Below, piece after piece: positions 1 to 7,217 of a stretch of DNA of 22,151 nt. The translations under genes and the position numbers were made by a program. Origin of the DNA: Nitrospirota bacterium (GTDB lineage: Bacteria; Nitrospirota_A; Leptospirillia; Leptospirillales; Leptospirillaceae). Location of the stretch: the NCBI GenBank assembly GCA_023480765.1, contig JAMCWZ010000037.1, positions 373 to 22,523 on the forward strand. Direction: 5' to 3'. Within the stretch, counting starts at the first letter, position 1. The number at the start of each line of letters is the position of its first letter. The notes under the pieces are model-generated. The model made no database searches. It was given only the letters and a program-made list of their open reading frames with translations, and was not told the DNA's origin.

Positions 1-533
1 GAATGGAGCGTTGGCAAAGCGACGGTCAATGCCGCCAGTGTCAGGAGAGTCAGATAAAAAAGATAGGTTCCCGCCGGATTCAGGTGACGGACTGCCTGTC
101 CGTAAAAGAATCCTCCCGTGGATCCTCCTGGCGGGTAGGGAGAAGTCCAGGAAGCCGGGAGAATGCCGGAAAGAATGGCCGGAACGGCGATAAGAGCCAG
201 GGCCCATCCCGCATAGATGCGTAAGGGAACAGACTTTTCGCGCGCCACCGTCCATACCGCCTGCCCAAGGAAAAGGAGCGGAAGCCAGGCTCCTGCCCCG
301 AAAAGCATACGGAGAAAATCGGAAACAGTTGACCCGGTGTCTCCCACGATATTCCGGGCGACAGCCCGGCTCGATACCGTGAAGAGGGAAGGGTCGTCGG
401 CATGCCCTGTCGCCAGAGCGAGGGTCAGAAAAATCAGAAGCGAGGTTCCCGTGGTCAGTCGAAGGTAATACCCAAGACGTTTTTCGGGATGATTTTCGCT
501 TGTCGGCGAGAGGTGCTCTGGGTCCGGCGTCAT
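1..533 (-). CDS. ftsK: DNA translocase FtsK/SpoIIIE, N-terminal membrane domain (partial)
   Basis: The frame is open from an ATG at 533 down to the window edge, giving 177 residues of a longer protein whose C-terminus lies outside. After a short polar N-terminus (about 25 residues) there are four hydrophobic stretches, near residues 28-45, 79-95, 108-130 and 156-175. The first loop holds a VGDTGSTVSDFLRMLFGAGAWLPLLF-like run cut across the second segment, which is the style of the FtsK 4TM domain (G-x-x-G...L...G...LP). FtsK anchors at the division septum and its unseen motor domain pumps chromosome termini and helps dimer resolution. It begins 11 bases after the RNase J stop, a neighbour pair I know from other bacteria. 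No strong ribosome binding site precedes the ATG, so coupling to rnj is likely. The motor and gamma domains cannot be checked here; another four-helix membrane protein is possible but less likely. Confidence 0.75.
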   Translation of the reverse strand, partial: MTPDPEHLSPTSENHPEKRLGYYLRLTTGTSLLIFLTLALATGHADDPSLFTVSSRAVARNIVGDTGSTVSDFLRMLFGAGAWLPLLFLGQAVWTVAREKSVPLRIYAGWALALIAVPAILSGILPASWTSPYPPGGSTGGFFYGQAVRHLNPAGTYLFYLTLLTLAALTVALPTLH

Positions 534-544
534 GATCGTGTCCA

Positions 545-2233
545 CTACATCTCGAGAAGGACCGGGATGATGACAGGGTCCCGTTCAAAATTTTTCTTGA
601 AGTAACGTCTCAGGTGATTGTGGACAAGAGTCTTGAGGGCAGAGACCTCTTTCTTGACTTCCGGCCCCAGTTCCTGGAGCAAGAGTTCCACCTGGGTTTT
701 CAGAATGGCGTTCATTTCAAGGGAAAGATCCGACAGGACAACACCCCGGGTCGAGACTTCGGGACCGACAACGATTTCTCCGGTCTGCTGGGACAGGGCG
801 ACAATAACCGTGACGATTCCGTCCGATCCAAGGCGCTGTCGGTCGCGGATAACCATGTCTTCGACATCTCCGATTCCCTTGCCGTCAATGAACGTTCGCC
901 CCGACACAACCTTTTCGCGCTGCGTCACCCGGGATTGGGTCAATTCGAGAACGACCCCGTTTTCGATCACAAAGACATTTTCTTCCGGGATCCCCGTCCG
1001 GACTGCGGTTCTCGCGTGCTGCGAAAGTTGCCGGAACTCCCCGTGCATGGGGACAAAATACTTGGGACGGAGCATCCGGATCATCAATTTCTGGTCCTCC
1101 TGGCTGGCATGTCCGGAAACATGAATTTCCGAAATTCGCCGGTAGAAAACCTTTGCACCTTTCTTTCCGAGCAAATTGATGATCTTGTTGATGGCGCGTT
1201 CATTTCCCGGAATGATGCGTGCCGACAGCAGGATGGTATCTCCGGGCCCAATGGAAACATGTTTGTGGTCCCCCAGGGCCATCCGGAAAAGGGCACTCAT
1301 GGGTTCGCCCTGGCTTCCGGTCGTTAAAATGGTGACTCTTTCCGGAGGATACTGGGACACCTGATCGAGGCGGATGATCTGATCAGGAGGGATGGAGAGG
1401 TATCCGAGCTCCCCCGCCACGCGGGCGTTTGTTTCCATCGACCGCCCTGTGAGTGCAATTTTCCGGCCGTTCCGGATGGAGACGTCGGCGACCTGTTGCA
1501 AACGATGAATGTTGGAGGAAAAAGTCGCCACGATGACACGTCCTGGAGCCTGGGAGATCATTTGTTCGAGGGGTTCCGTCACCTGGCGTTCCGAGAGGGA
1601 CAGGCCCTCTTTTTCCGAGTTGGTCGAATCACTGATCAGGCAGAGGACCCCTTCTTCTCCGAGGCTGCAGAGCCGGTGCATGTCGAAATGCTCATTATCG
1701 ATCGGGGTGAGGTCAATCTTGAAGTCGCCGGTGTGGAGGATCGTTCCTGCCTCCGTCGTGATCGCGAAGGCCACCCCGTCTGCAATGCTGTGGGTAATTC
1801 GAATGGGTTCAAAGGTGAAGGGGCCGACCGTATATTTCTCGCGGGGACGGATGGAAACCAGACGGGGAGGAGGCAGGCTCTTGTGCTGACGGACTTTCCC
1901 TTCGACAAGACCGAGAGTCAGCGGTGTCCCGAAGACCGGGACGTCGAACTCCCGGAGAAAGTAGGGGATCGCTCCGATGTGGTCTTCATGTCCGTGGGTC
2001 AGAAAAAGGGCGAGGAGCCGGTTGCGATTTTCCTTGAGAAACGTCATGTCAGGAATAATGAGATCAATCCCGAGAAGGTCGTCCTCCGGAAAAAGGACAC
2101 CGCAATCGACCACGACGATTCCGTCCGGGGTTTCGTACGCTGTCATGTTCATCCCGATTTCGCCAATTCCACCGAGGGGGATGATCCGGACCCAGGGTTC
2201 CGATTTCGTCAGAGGCGGGGGTGTTGATGTCAC
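545..2233 (-). CDS. rnj: Ribonuclease J
   Basis: The 562-residue protein is a metallo-beta-lactamase/beta-CASP ribonuclease of usual RNase J length. It cuts RNA internally and degrades it 5'-to-3' from monophosphorylated ends in mRNA decay and rRNA maturation. The N-terminus carries PLGGIGEIGMN. The metal site HxHxDH is LTHGHEDH at residues 79-85 (H80, H82, D84, H85), followed by HTGDFKID in the lactamase domain, the beta-CASP block SGHASQEDQ and a later MHGEF. The C-terminal domain (TVIVALSQQTGEIVVGPEV onward) is present. Translation starts at a GTG whose first bases overlap the ksgA stop (GTGA, 4 bases). AAGGAG lies about 11 bases upstream inside ksgA, which suggests coupled translation. 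The downstream neighbour is ftsK. All metal ligands I can recognise are kept, so I expect an active enzyme. Confidence 0.97.
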   Translation of the reverse strand: MTSTPPPLTKSEPWVRIIPLGGIGEIGMNMTAYETPDGIVVVDCGVLFPEDDLLGIDLIIPDMTFLKENRNRLLALFLTHGHEDHIGAIPYFLREFDVPVFGTPLTLGLVEGKVRQHKSLPPPRLVSIRPREKYTVGPFTFEPIRITHSIADGVAFAITTEAGTILHTGDFKIDLTPIDNEHFDMHRLCSLGEEGVLCLISDSTNSEKEGLSLSERQVTEPLEQMISQAPGRVIVATFSSNIHRLQQVADVSIRNGRKIALTGRSMETNARVAGELGYLSIPPDQIIRLDQVSQYPPERVTILTTGSQGEPMSALFRMALGDHKHVSIGPGDTILLSARIIPGNERAINKIINLLGKKGAKVFYRRISEIHVSGHASQEDQKLMIRMLRPKYFVPMHGEFRQLSQHARTAVRTGIPEENVFVIENGVVLELTQSRVTQREKVVSGRTFIDGKGIGDVEDMVIRDRQRLGSDGIVTVIVALSQQTGEIVVGPEVSTRGVVLSDLSLEMNAILKTQVELLLQELGPEVKKEVSALKTLVHNHLRRYFKKNFERDPVIIPVLLEM

Positions 2234-3154
2234 GGTTTCAGTAACTCCTTTCCTTGCTGTGTCATTCTATCAAAAAAGGGAAGATGATGATTTCTGGCGC
2301 TGGCGGCAAGTTTCCGGAAGTCCTCCGGACTCAGGGAATCCACTTTTCGGGAAAAGAAATCTGTTTCGGTCTTGAAAAACGTTCCGTCCAGCAGGGATTC
2401 CTCCCCCGAAAAAGCGGTCCGGAGGGCTCGTCCAAGGGATTTGCGCCGGTAGCAGAAAAGCTTTCGCGAAAGAGAGATCGCGGCCCATGTGCACTCATCC
2501 TGAACGGACAAAGGAAGAACGGTGACGACGGAAGAGTGGACTTTCGGCGCCGGATAAAAAGCGCCCGGCGCAAGGTCGATTCTTTTCCGGATTTGTGCCA
2601 GGTAGGATGTCACAACAGAGAGATGGCCATAGTCGGGATCGGTCGTACGGGCCAGAAGTCTCTTGGCGACTTCTCTCTGAAACATTAATACCATGAACAC
2701 GGGAGGGAAATCGCTCGCCAGGAATTTGAGATAGAGGGGGACAGAGATGTTGTACGGGAGATTCGAGACAAGGATATAGGGGGACCGGTCATTTCCAAAA
2801 GAAAACTCCATCGCGTCCTCTTCAAGGATCCTGACGCCGGGGGTTTCGGAAAAGGTTTTCCGCAGTGTTTCGGCCAGTTGCCGATCCCTTTCGACAAGCC
2901 ACAGATCCTCTGTCATCGTCGCCAGGACTCCCGACAGGATCCCTTTGCCCGGGCCGATCTCAAGAATGCGGCAGGGGAAAACCGGCGCCTCCCTGGCCAT
3001 GGAGGCGATGCGGAACGCCAGAGCAGGGTCCGAAAGGAAGTTTTGTCCGAGGCTTTTGTGAGGCCGGATCCGTTTTTCGATCGTCTCGAGGGGTTCGGAA
3101 CTGCCCCGTTTTTTTTTCAGGGGAAAGATGACGGGTCCTTCTTTTACAGGTCAT
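2230..3154 (-). CDS. ksgA: 16S rRNA dimethyladenosine transferase KsgA/RsmA, start region frameshifted or non-AUG
   Basis: KsgA uses SAM to dimethylate the two adjacent adenines in the helix 45 loop of 16S rRNA late in 30S assembly. The SAM motif ILEIGPGKG and the substrate motif NLPYN are clear, and the C-terminal domain is full. The first in-frame ATG is at 3000, but the frame is open above it and encodes HKSLGQNFLSDPALAFRIAS, the conserved KxLGQNFL start of the family, so the ATG at 3000 is too late. Above that there is no in-frame ATG, GTG or TTG before a TGA at 3153-3151. An ATG at 3154 reads MTCKRRTRHLSPEKK and would join the KsgA frame if one A were dropped from the nine-A run at 3117-3109. 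I give the span with that start. Alternatives are a sequencing error in the run, transcriptional slippage, or a non-standard start such as ATC (about 3126, six bases after AGAAGGA) or CTG. It is the first gene of the ksgA-rnj-ftsK operon. Confidence 0.88.
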
Positions 3155-3231
3155 TTTTATTTCTCGTTCAAACTGGTCTAGAATATCATAAACCGGTTTT
3201 CCGTTGAAGAAATCACGATCAGAGAGAGTGA
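3155..3231. promoter_or_regulatory. Divergent intergenic promoter region between ksgA and tonB
   Basis: These 77 bases separate the outermost leftward start (ATG 3154) from the rightward TonB gene. On the plus strand TAGAAT at 3179-3184 can serve as a -10, with a poor -35 (TTTATT at 3156-3161, 17-base spacing). On the minus strand TATGAT at 3190-3185 can serve as a -10 for ksgA, with no good -35. The two -10 candidates lie next to each other, facing opposite ways. The assignment rests only on these hexamers. Confidence 0.35.
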
Positions 3232-4335
3232 ATGCATCCACTTTTGCCATATGGGCCCTATGGCCAGAACATCCTCCTGTCTCATGAGGAGGATGCGGAA
3301 CAGAAATGGGCTTTTCGGTGGTTTCTTCTTGTTTCCTTTATGGTTCATCTGGGGATTATCTTGCTGTTTATCAAGAATCCATCGGCAAGAAACGCCCTGG
3401 AGGCCATGCTTGAGGCCAAGAAAAAGCCACTGACTCCTGCCCAGATGAAAAAATTGGCCCAGGAGAAAAAGCCGGTTTTCATCGACCTTCTGGATCCGTC
3501 GAAGGTTCCTCTGGCCGACCAGACGGTGGCGCCTCCCCTCCCGAAAGGATACTCTCTTTCCGGGAACCTCCATGCGAAGGACCGGATGGAGAGAAAGGCC
3601 GCACCGGCGGCTCCCCAAGAGCAACCGGCACCAAGGGTTCCAAAAGTGGCGAAAGCCCCGGAAACGGCCCCCAAACCTGTTTCAAAACCGCACGAAGCCC
3701 GATCCTCCGACCTTCCGGGTTTTCGGCAGGTGAAAAAAAACGTTTCTTCGCATCGGCGTGAAACGACAGCCCAAAGATCGGAACAGGTCCACCCCAAGCA
3801 GAAAACTCAGAAAACGGCAGAGGTCAAGCCTGTGCCAAAGACCGCGCCATCCCCGAAGAAAAAACCGGCGATGACGACGATTTCCCGCAGCCAGATGCAG
3901 CAGATCCTTTCCCAGGCAGCGCTGGGCACCCCTTTCACGCATCATCTGAACCTGGCACAGGACATGGCCCCTGCCTACTCGGATCGTTCGAACGATCTGA
4001 ACCGTATCGCGGCGAATCTTGAGGACGAGACGTATTCGAGTTACATCAAACGCATCCAGGAGCGATTTGAGACAATTGGCGAGTATCCTGTGGAGGCCCA
4101 GCAGAGGGGGATCACCGGTCGGGCTTTGGTCACGTTCGTCATCAACGAAGACGGCACACTGGCAGCTGCCAGACTCACCGAAAGCTCCGGATCCCGTATT
4201 CTGGACGAGGAGGCTCTCCGGATCGTCCGTGTCGCGGCGCCTTATATTCCTCTTCCCAAATCGTTTCACAAGAAGGAACTGACCCTGACCTGGGCCTTTA
4301 TCTTCTACAACGGGGGATTCCATGTTCTTCAGTAG
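3232..4335 (+). CDS. tonB: TonB family energy transducer
   Basis: This 367-residue protein has the three-part TonB layout. A single membrane segment lies near residues 28-47 and contains S35-x3-H39, the spacing of the Ser/His pair that TonB uses to couple to ExbB-ExbD. A long Pro/Lys/Ala-rich periplasmic linker runs from about 60 to 215. A C-terminal TonB domain from about 265 to the end reads YPVEAQQRGITGRALVTF, then INEDG and a SSGSRILDEEAL helix. TonB passes proton-motive energy from the inner membrane to outer membrane transporters, so the cell should be diderm. No exbB, exbD or TonB-dependent receptor lies in this window. The ATG at 3232 follows a modest GAGAGAG purine stretch. The last 14 bases overlap the transglycosylase gene, so the two are probably translated together. 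A TolA-like or specialised transducer role remains possible. Confidence 0.85.
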   Translation: MHPLLPYGPYGQNILLSHEEDAEQKWAFRWFLLVSFMVHLGIILLFIKNPSARNALEAMLEAKKKPLTPAQMKKLAQEKKPVFIDLLDPSKVPLADQTVAPPLPKGYSLSGNLHAKDRMERKAAPAAPQEQPAPRVPKVAKAPETAPKPVSKPHEARSSDLPGFRQVKKNVSSHRRETTAQRSEQVHPKQKTQKTAEVKPVPKTAPSPKKKPAMTTISRSQMQQILSQAALGTPFTHHLNLAQDMAPAYSDRSNDLNRIAANLEDETYSSYIKRIQERFETIGEYPVEAQQRGITGRALVTFVINEDGTLAAARLTESSGSRILDEEALRIVRVAAPYIPLPKSFHKKELTLTWAFIFYNGGFHVLQ

Positions 4336-6388
4336 ATTCCGGCTCCGGTGGAACGCTTTTTTTCTGTTCCTGCTGGCATCTCATGGGTTTTTGACTGTTC
4401 CTGTTGCCATGGCCCGTCCTGTGACGGAAAAAGGAGGGTGGTCCTATTACATGGCGGTGCTTGGGGCGGTAACCCGGAACGACCCAGTTTCCGCCAGACG
4501 TCTTCTTTCAGGGATGGGCAAGGCGGATCTTTCCACGTTGCCGCCTCTTTACCGGAATCGCCTTGCCATTCTGAGGCTCTGGTATTTTCCTCCGTCTACG
4601 TTTTCCGGAAAGGGGCTCAGACATATGAACCGGACGGGAAGAGGAATCGCGGATGTCCTTTTCTGGCACGCGATGAACGAACCTGCTGTTCCGGCTTCCC
4701 GGCGTCCCGGATTGAGACGTAAATTTGCCCATATGTATCCTTTTTCCCCCTTCGCATCGGGTCCGGGACGGTCCGGCAGGAACACCGCACGGGCGCTCTG
4801 GCAGCGCTCGCTTGTTTCTGTAAAAGAGGGAGACACCCTGACGGCAGTCTCCCTCTGGAAAAAGCTGGTAGCACGCCATCCATTGTCCCCCGAAAGCGGT
4901 CTCGCCCTGATGCGTCTCGGCACGGCTGGTGAAACCGGAGATGTGCTGATTCCCCGATGGGAAGCCCTCTCTTCCATGGGGATGGGTGCCCTCGCTTCCG
5001 GGGAGATCAAACACTACCTGGCGCTGGAACCTCCGTTCCCTTACCGGGACTTGGCGACGATTCTTCGAAGCGTTGAACTGGCAAGGGAAAATCACCGCTT
5101 TCGTGCCAGAAAACTGCTTTCCACACTGACCCAAGAAAAGGGACCCCGTCTTCTTGCCTCTCTCGAAGCCACCCGATGTCAGCTGTATCGTCGCCCCGAG
5201 GTTTCGGAGTCCTGTATCGGGGATTTTCTTTCCCGATTTCCGGATTCAATAGACGGAAGGCGCCTGGTCAACGGGTTTTTACGTCAGCAGATGGCTCTTG
5301 GCAAAGGGATGGTGCCTCCCGGATGGAAACCGCCGGCTGTCCTGATGTCGACGGGACCCGGCCAGGACAGCTTGTGGCTGTATGGATTGGCCGCCTTTCT
5401 CTCGGGAAGAAGAGATGCGGCGAAGAACGCCTGGGAGGAGCTGGAAGAGGATCTTTCCACGGAAAAAGGGACTTCAGCATTCGCATTCCGTTTGGCCCGT
5501 GTTCGCTACTTTTTGGGAAGACTGTCCTCCTTGAACGGAGACAAATCGGAGGCGCGTTCCTTTTATAAAAAAGTCTTGTCGGAAGCTCCGGAAACTCCCT
5601 ATGCGATGTGGGCAACGCTGGCTTGCCGGTCAGATTGTCCTCCGCTGGACGTTCGTCTTCATCGTCCCGAAAAGGGCCACCGCCTTCTCACCAGGGCCGA
5701 CCGGAATCGCATCCTGACCCTTGTCCAGATGGGGCTTTGGGGACCCGCTCTTCTGATGACAGAAATGCGTCTGGATGGCGGTCATCTCGGTCGGAGGATC
5801 CTCCGGTACGGGAGTCTGGACATGTCTGTCTTTCCGGAGGAACGATACCGGGTTATCCAAGAAGTCATCCCTCTTGATCCACCAGGCATTCATCTGGCCC
5901 GGGCGGAAAAAGTGAACGGATTTGTCCTGCGCGGCGTCCGTCGCTCCGGGGTGGACCCGGAGTGGGCCATCTCCATCGCGCGGCAGGAAAGCCGGTTTAT
6001 GGAGAAATCCCTCTCCATAGACGGAGCACTCGGAATTATGCAGCTGATGCCACCAACGGCTCTTTCGGTTGCCCACTCTTCGGGGGATCCGGTCTATCTG
6101 ACGATCAGGAGAAATCTGGGAAAGATCCGTGTTCCGGAGAACAACAGCTATCTGGGAGGATTGTATCTCCGGCGATTATTGGAACATTATCCGAAGAATC
6201 CAGAGAGGGCAGTGGCTTCCTACAATGCCGGAATGCACTCGGTCGTCCGATGGAAAGGGCTGGAAAATCAGGACTGGGATTTTTTTGTCGAGGGAATTCC
6301 GTTTCGTGAAACACGGCGATATGATCGGGAAGTTCTGTGGAATTACCTGTTCATTCATCGTTCGCACCTTTTACGCAAGGAAGGTTAA
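4322..6388 (+). CDS. slt: Soluble lytic murein transglycosylase (Slt-type) with signal peptide
   Basis: The 688-residue protein should cleave peptidoglycan glycan strands in the periplasm to 1,6-anhydro-muropeptides. Residues 1-30 form a signal peptide (charged start, FFLFLLASHGFL core, likely cleavage after AMA). Residues of about 40-510 are helical and repeat-like, comparable to the doughnut domain of Slt70, with TPR-like pieces such as SLWKKLVARHPLSPESGLALMRLG. The C-terminal SLT domain is clear: catalytic E556 in ARQESRF, then GALGIMQLMP and SYNAGMHSVVRW. The ATG at 4322 lies inside the TonB gene (14-base overlap), and TonB and Slt are on the same strand. The next gene follows after 5 bases. 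Length and domain order fit Slt70 better than the shorter MltC/E types. I infer a role in wall turnover or division; substrate preference cannot be read from sequence. Confidence 0.92.
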   Translation: MFFSRFRLRWNAFFLFLLASHGFLTVPVAMARPVTEKGGWSYYMAVLGAVTRNDPVSARRLLSGMGKADLSTLPPLYRNRLAILRLWYFPPSTFSGKGLRHMNRTGRGIADVLFWHAMNEPAVPASRRPGLRRKFAHMYPFSPFASGPGRSGRNTARALWQRSLVSVKEGDTLTAVSLWKKLVARHPLSPESGLALMRLGTAGETGDVLIPRWEALSSMGMGALASGEIKHYLALEPPFPYRDLATILRSVELARENHRFRARKLLSTLTQEKGPRLLASLEATRCQLYRRPEVSESCIGDFLSRFPDSIDGRRLVNGFLRQQMALGKGMVPPGWKPPAVLMSTGPGQDSLWLYGLAAFLSGRRDAAKNAWEELEEDLSTEKGTSAFAFRLARVRYFLGRLSSLNGDKSEARSFYKKVLSEAPETPYAMWATLACRSDCPPLDVRLHRPEKGHRLLTRADRNRILTLVQMGLWGPALLMTEMRLDGGHLGRRILRYGSLDMSVFPEERYRVIQEVIPLDPPGIHLARAEKVNGFVLRGVRRSGVDPEWAISIARQESRFMEKSLSIDGALGIMQLMPPTALSVAHSSGDPVYLTIRRNLGKIRVPENNSYLGGLYLRRLLEHYPKNPERAVASYNAGMHSVVRWKGLENQDWDFFVEGIPFRETRRYDREVLWNYLFIHRSHLLRKEG

Positions 6389-6393
6389 GGGAG

Positions 6394-6669
6394 ATGTTCC
6401 GGGGAACCCCCGAGGAATGGGAGAGGGAATGGAAGTTTCGAGAACGGTTCAGGCTGATCGAGAACCTTCTTCTGCGCCACCGGGAAACCCTGGACGCCCT
6501 TGTCCGGGAAAACAGGGAATTGCGAAAGGAAAACCAGCGCCTTGTCAAAAATGTGGGCGTTCTGAAAAGAGAGCGCGAGAAAGTTCGTGAAATCCTGTCC
6601 CGAATGGAAATCCGGATGCTCCGGATCCTAGAGAAGGGGAAACTCCGTCGTGGAGAAAAAGAAGACTGA
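6394..6669 (+). CDS. Small coiled-coil protein, possible ZapA partner
   Basis: I do not recognise a named family. The 91-residue product is almost wholly charged alpha-helix. From about residue 10 to 85 it is a heptad-like run rich in Glu, Arg, Lys and Leu (for instance LVRENRELRKENQRLVKN), with no Cys, no signal peptide and no membrane segment. The ATG at 6394 is chosen over an in-frame ATG at 6337 because the latter lies inside slt and AAGGTTAAGGGAG immediately precedes 6394. It sits 5 bases after slt and overlaps the ZapA-like gene by 20 bases, so the two are probably made together. Size, composition and place suggest a ZapB-like cytoplasmic scaffold for the division ring. This is inference from context, not from sequence similarity. 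Confidence 0.7.
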   Translation: MFRGTPEEWEREWKFRERFRLIENLLLRHRETLDALVRENRELRKENQRLVKNVGVLKREREKVREILSRMEIRMLRILEKGKLRRGEKED

Positions 6670-6985
6670 GCAGATCCAGGTCCGGGTCAACAACAACCTG
6701 ACGCTGAACGTCAAAGGGCATTTTGACCCCGGACGCATGGCGGAAGCCGGTAAGACCCTGGGGGAAATTCTCGATCTTCGCGGGGCAGGGGCCTCCCTGC
6801 GGGACGCCCATTCACTGGCGCTTCTTGTCGCCATCGAAAAAATATACGAAAGCCAGGAGTATCTTCTGCGAATCAATGAACTGCAGGAACTGGTCGAAAG
6901 AAGGGACCAGTTGATCAAGGAGCTGGACAATTCTCTTTCGAGCCTTGAGCAGAATGCGGCTTCGCTCTTGCGACACGGGGGATGA
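6650..6985 (+). CDS. zapA: ZapA-like cell division protein
   Basis: The 111-residue protein has the ZapA layout. A short N-terminal beta part (IQVRVNNNLTLNVKG) is followed by a helix, a central ALLVAIEKIYESQEYL helix corresponding to the conserved aALNia.EL stretch, and a C-terminal coiled coil (residues about 70-105). ZapA bundles FtsZ protofilaments at mid-cell. The start is a GTG at 6650, inside the preceding coiled-coil gene, with AGAAGGGGA upstream. The family call rests on pattern and on context: a 6S RNA follows directly, the order known from zapA-ssrS in proteobacteria, and envelope and division genes precede it. The protein could instead be an uncharacterised coiled-coil relative. 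Confidence 0.72.
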   Translation: MEKKKTEQIQVRVNNNLTLNVKGHFDPGRMAEAGKTLGEILDLRGAGASLRDAHSLALLVAIEKIYESQEYLLRINELQELVERRDQLIKELDNSLSSLEQNAASLLRHGG

Positions 6986-6996
6986 AAGGGTAAGAT
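6968..6996 (+). promoter_or_regulatory. Promoter for 6S RNA
   Basis: TTGCGA (6968-6973) and TAAGAT (6991-6996) lie 17 bases apart, each matching four of six sigma70 consensus positions. Initiation about seven bases downstream falls at 7003, just where the predicted closing stem of the 6S RNA begins. The promoter overlaps the end of the ZapA-like gene. Confidence 0.6.
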
Positions 6997-7002
6997 GATC
7001 CT

Positions 7003-7180
7003 CGACCCTGCACTGTTCGAGAAACGGTTAAATTTGTTACCTACATCATTTTGAGAAATGGCATGTCAGTGCGCGTGGTGTGCATGCCCGGTCCCGGGAA
7101 GCCTGAAGCCGCCTACAGTGCCGTACACCTTGTCACGCTAGGTATCTCAAGTGAAACCGTAACGGCAGATGCGGGGTTTT
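7003..7180 (+). ncRNA. ssrS: 6S RNA
   Basis: 6S RNA mimics an open promoter and sequesters the housekeeping RNA polymerase. The apical part here, GTGTGCATGCCCGGTCC then CGGGAAGCCT, matches the Escherichia coli arm I recall (GCATGCTCGGTCC...AAGCCT), followed in both by CACCTTG. The folding fits. The closing stem is 7006-7012 with 7170-7176, 7013-7017 with 7164-7168 and 7024-7029 with 7155-7160. Inner stems are 7051-7056 with 7145-7150 and 7077-7083 with 7123-7129. The tip hairpin is 7087-7090 with 7095-7098. CTTG 7129-7132 can pair with CAAG 7148-7151, like the hairpin on the 3' side of the E. coli bubble. The length of about 178 is normal. It follows a ZapA-like gene, as in proteobacteria, but rarA rather than the usual folate cycloligase gene comes next. 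Ends are estimated to within a few bases. Confidence 0.88.
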
Positions 7181-7217
7181 GTCCGTCAAGACTTCCTCAT
7201 TTGCGGGTTCGGTCCTT

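Noticed and set aside
1496..2227. 243-residue open frame on the plus strand opposite rnj, and another at 614-1327
   Set aside because: Both are antisense shadows of the RNase J gene. Their composition is Arg/Asp-rich without any recognisable fold, and neither has a ribosome site.
7179..7217. TTG at 7179 as the start of rarA
   Set aside because: It would lie within the 3' end of the 6S RNA and adds 13 unconserved residues; ATG 7218 suffices.
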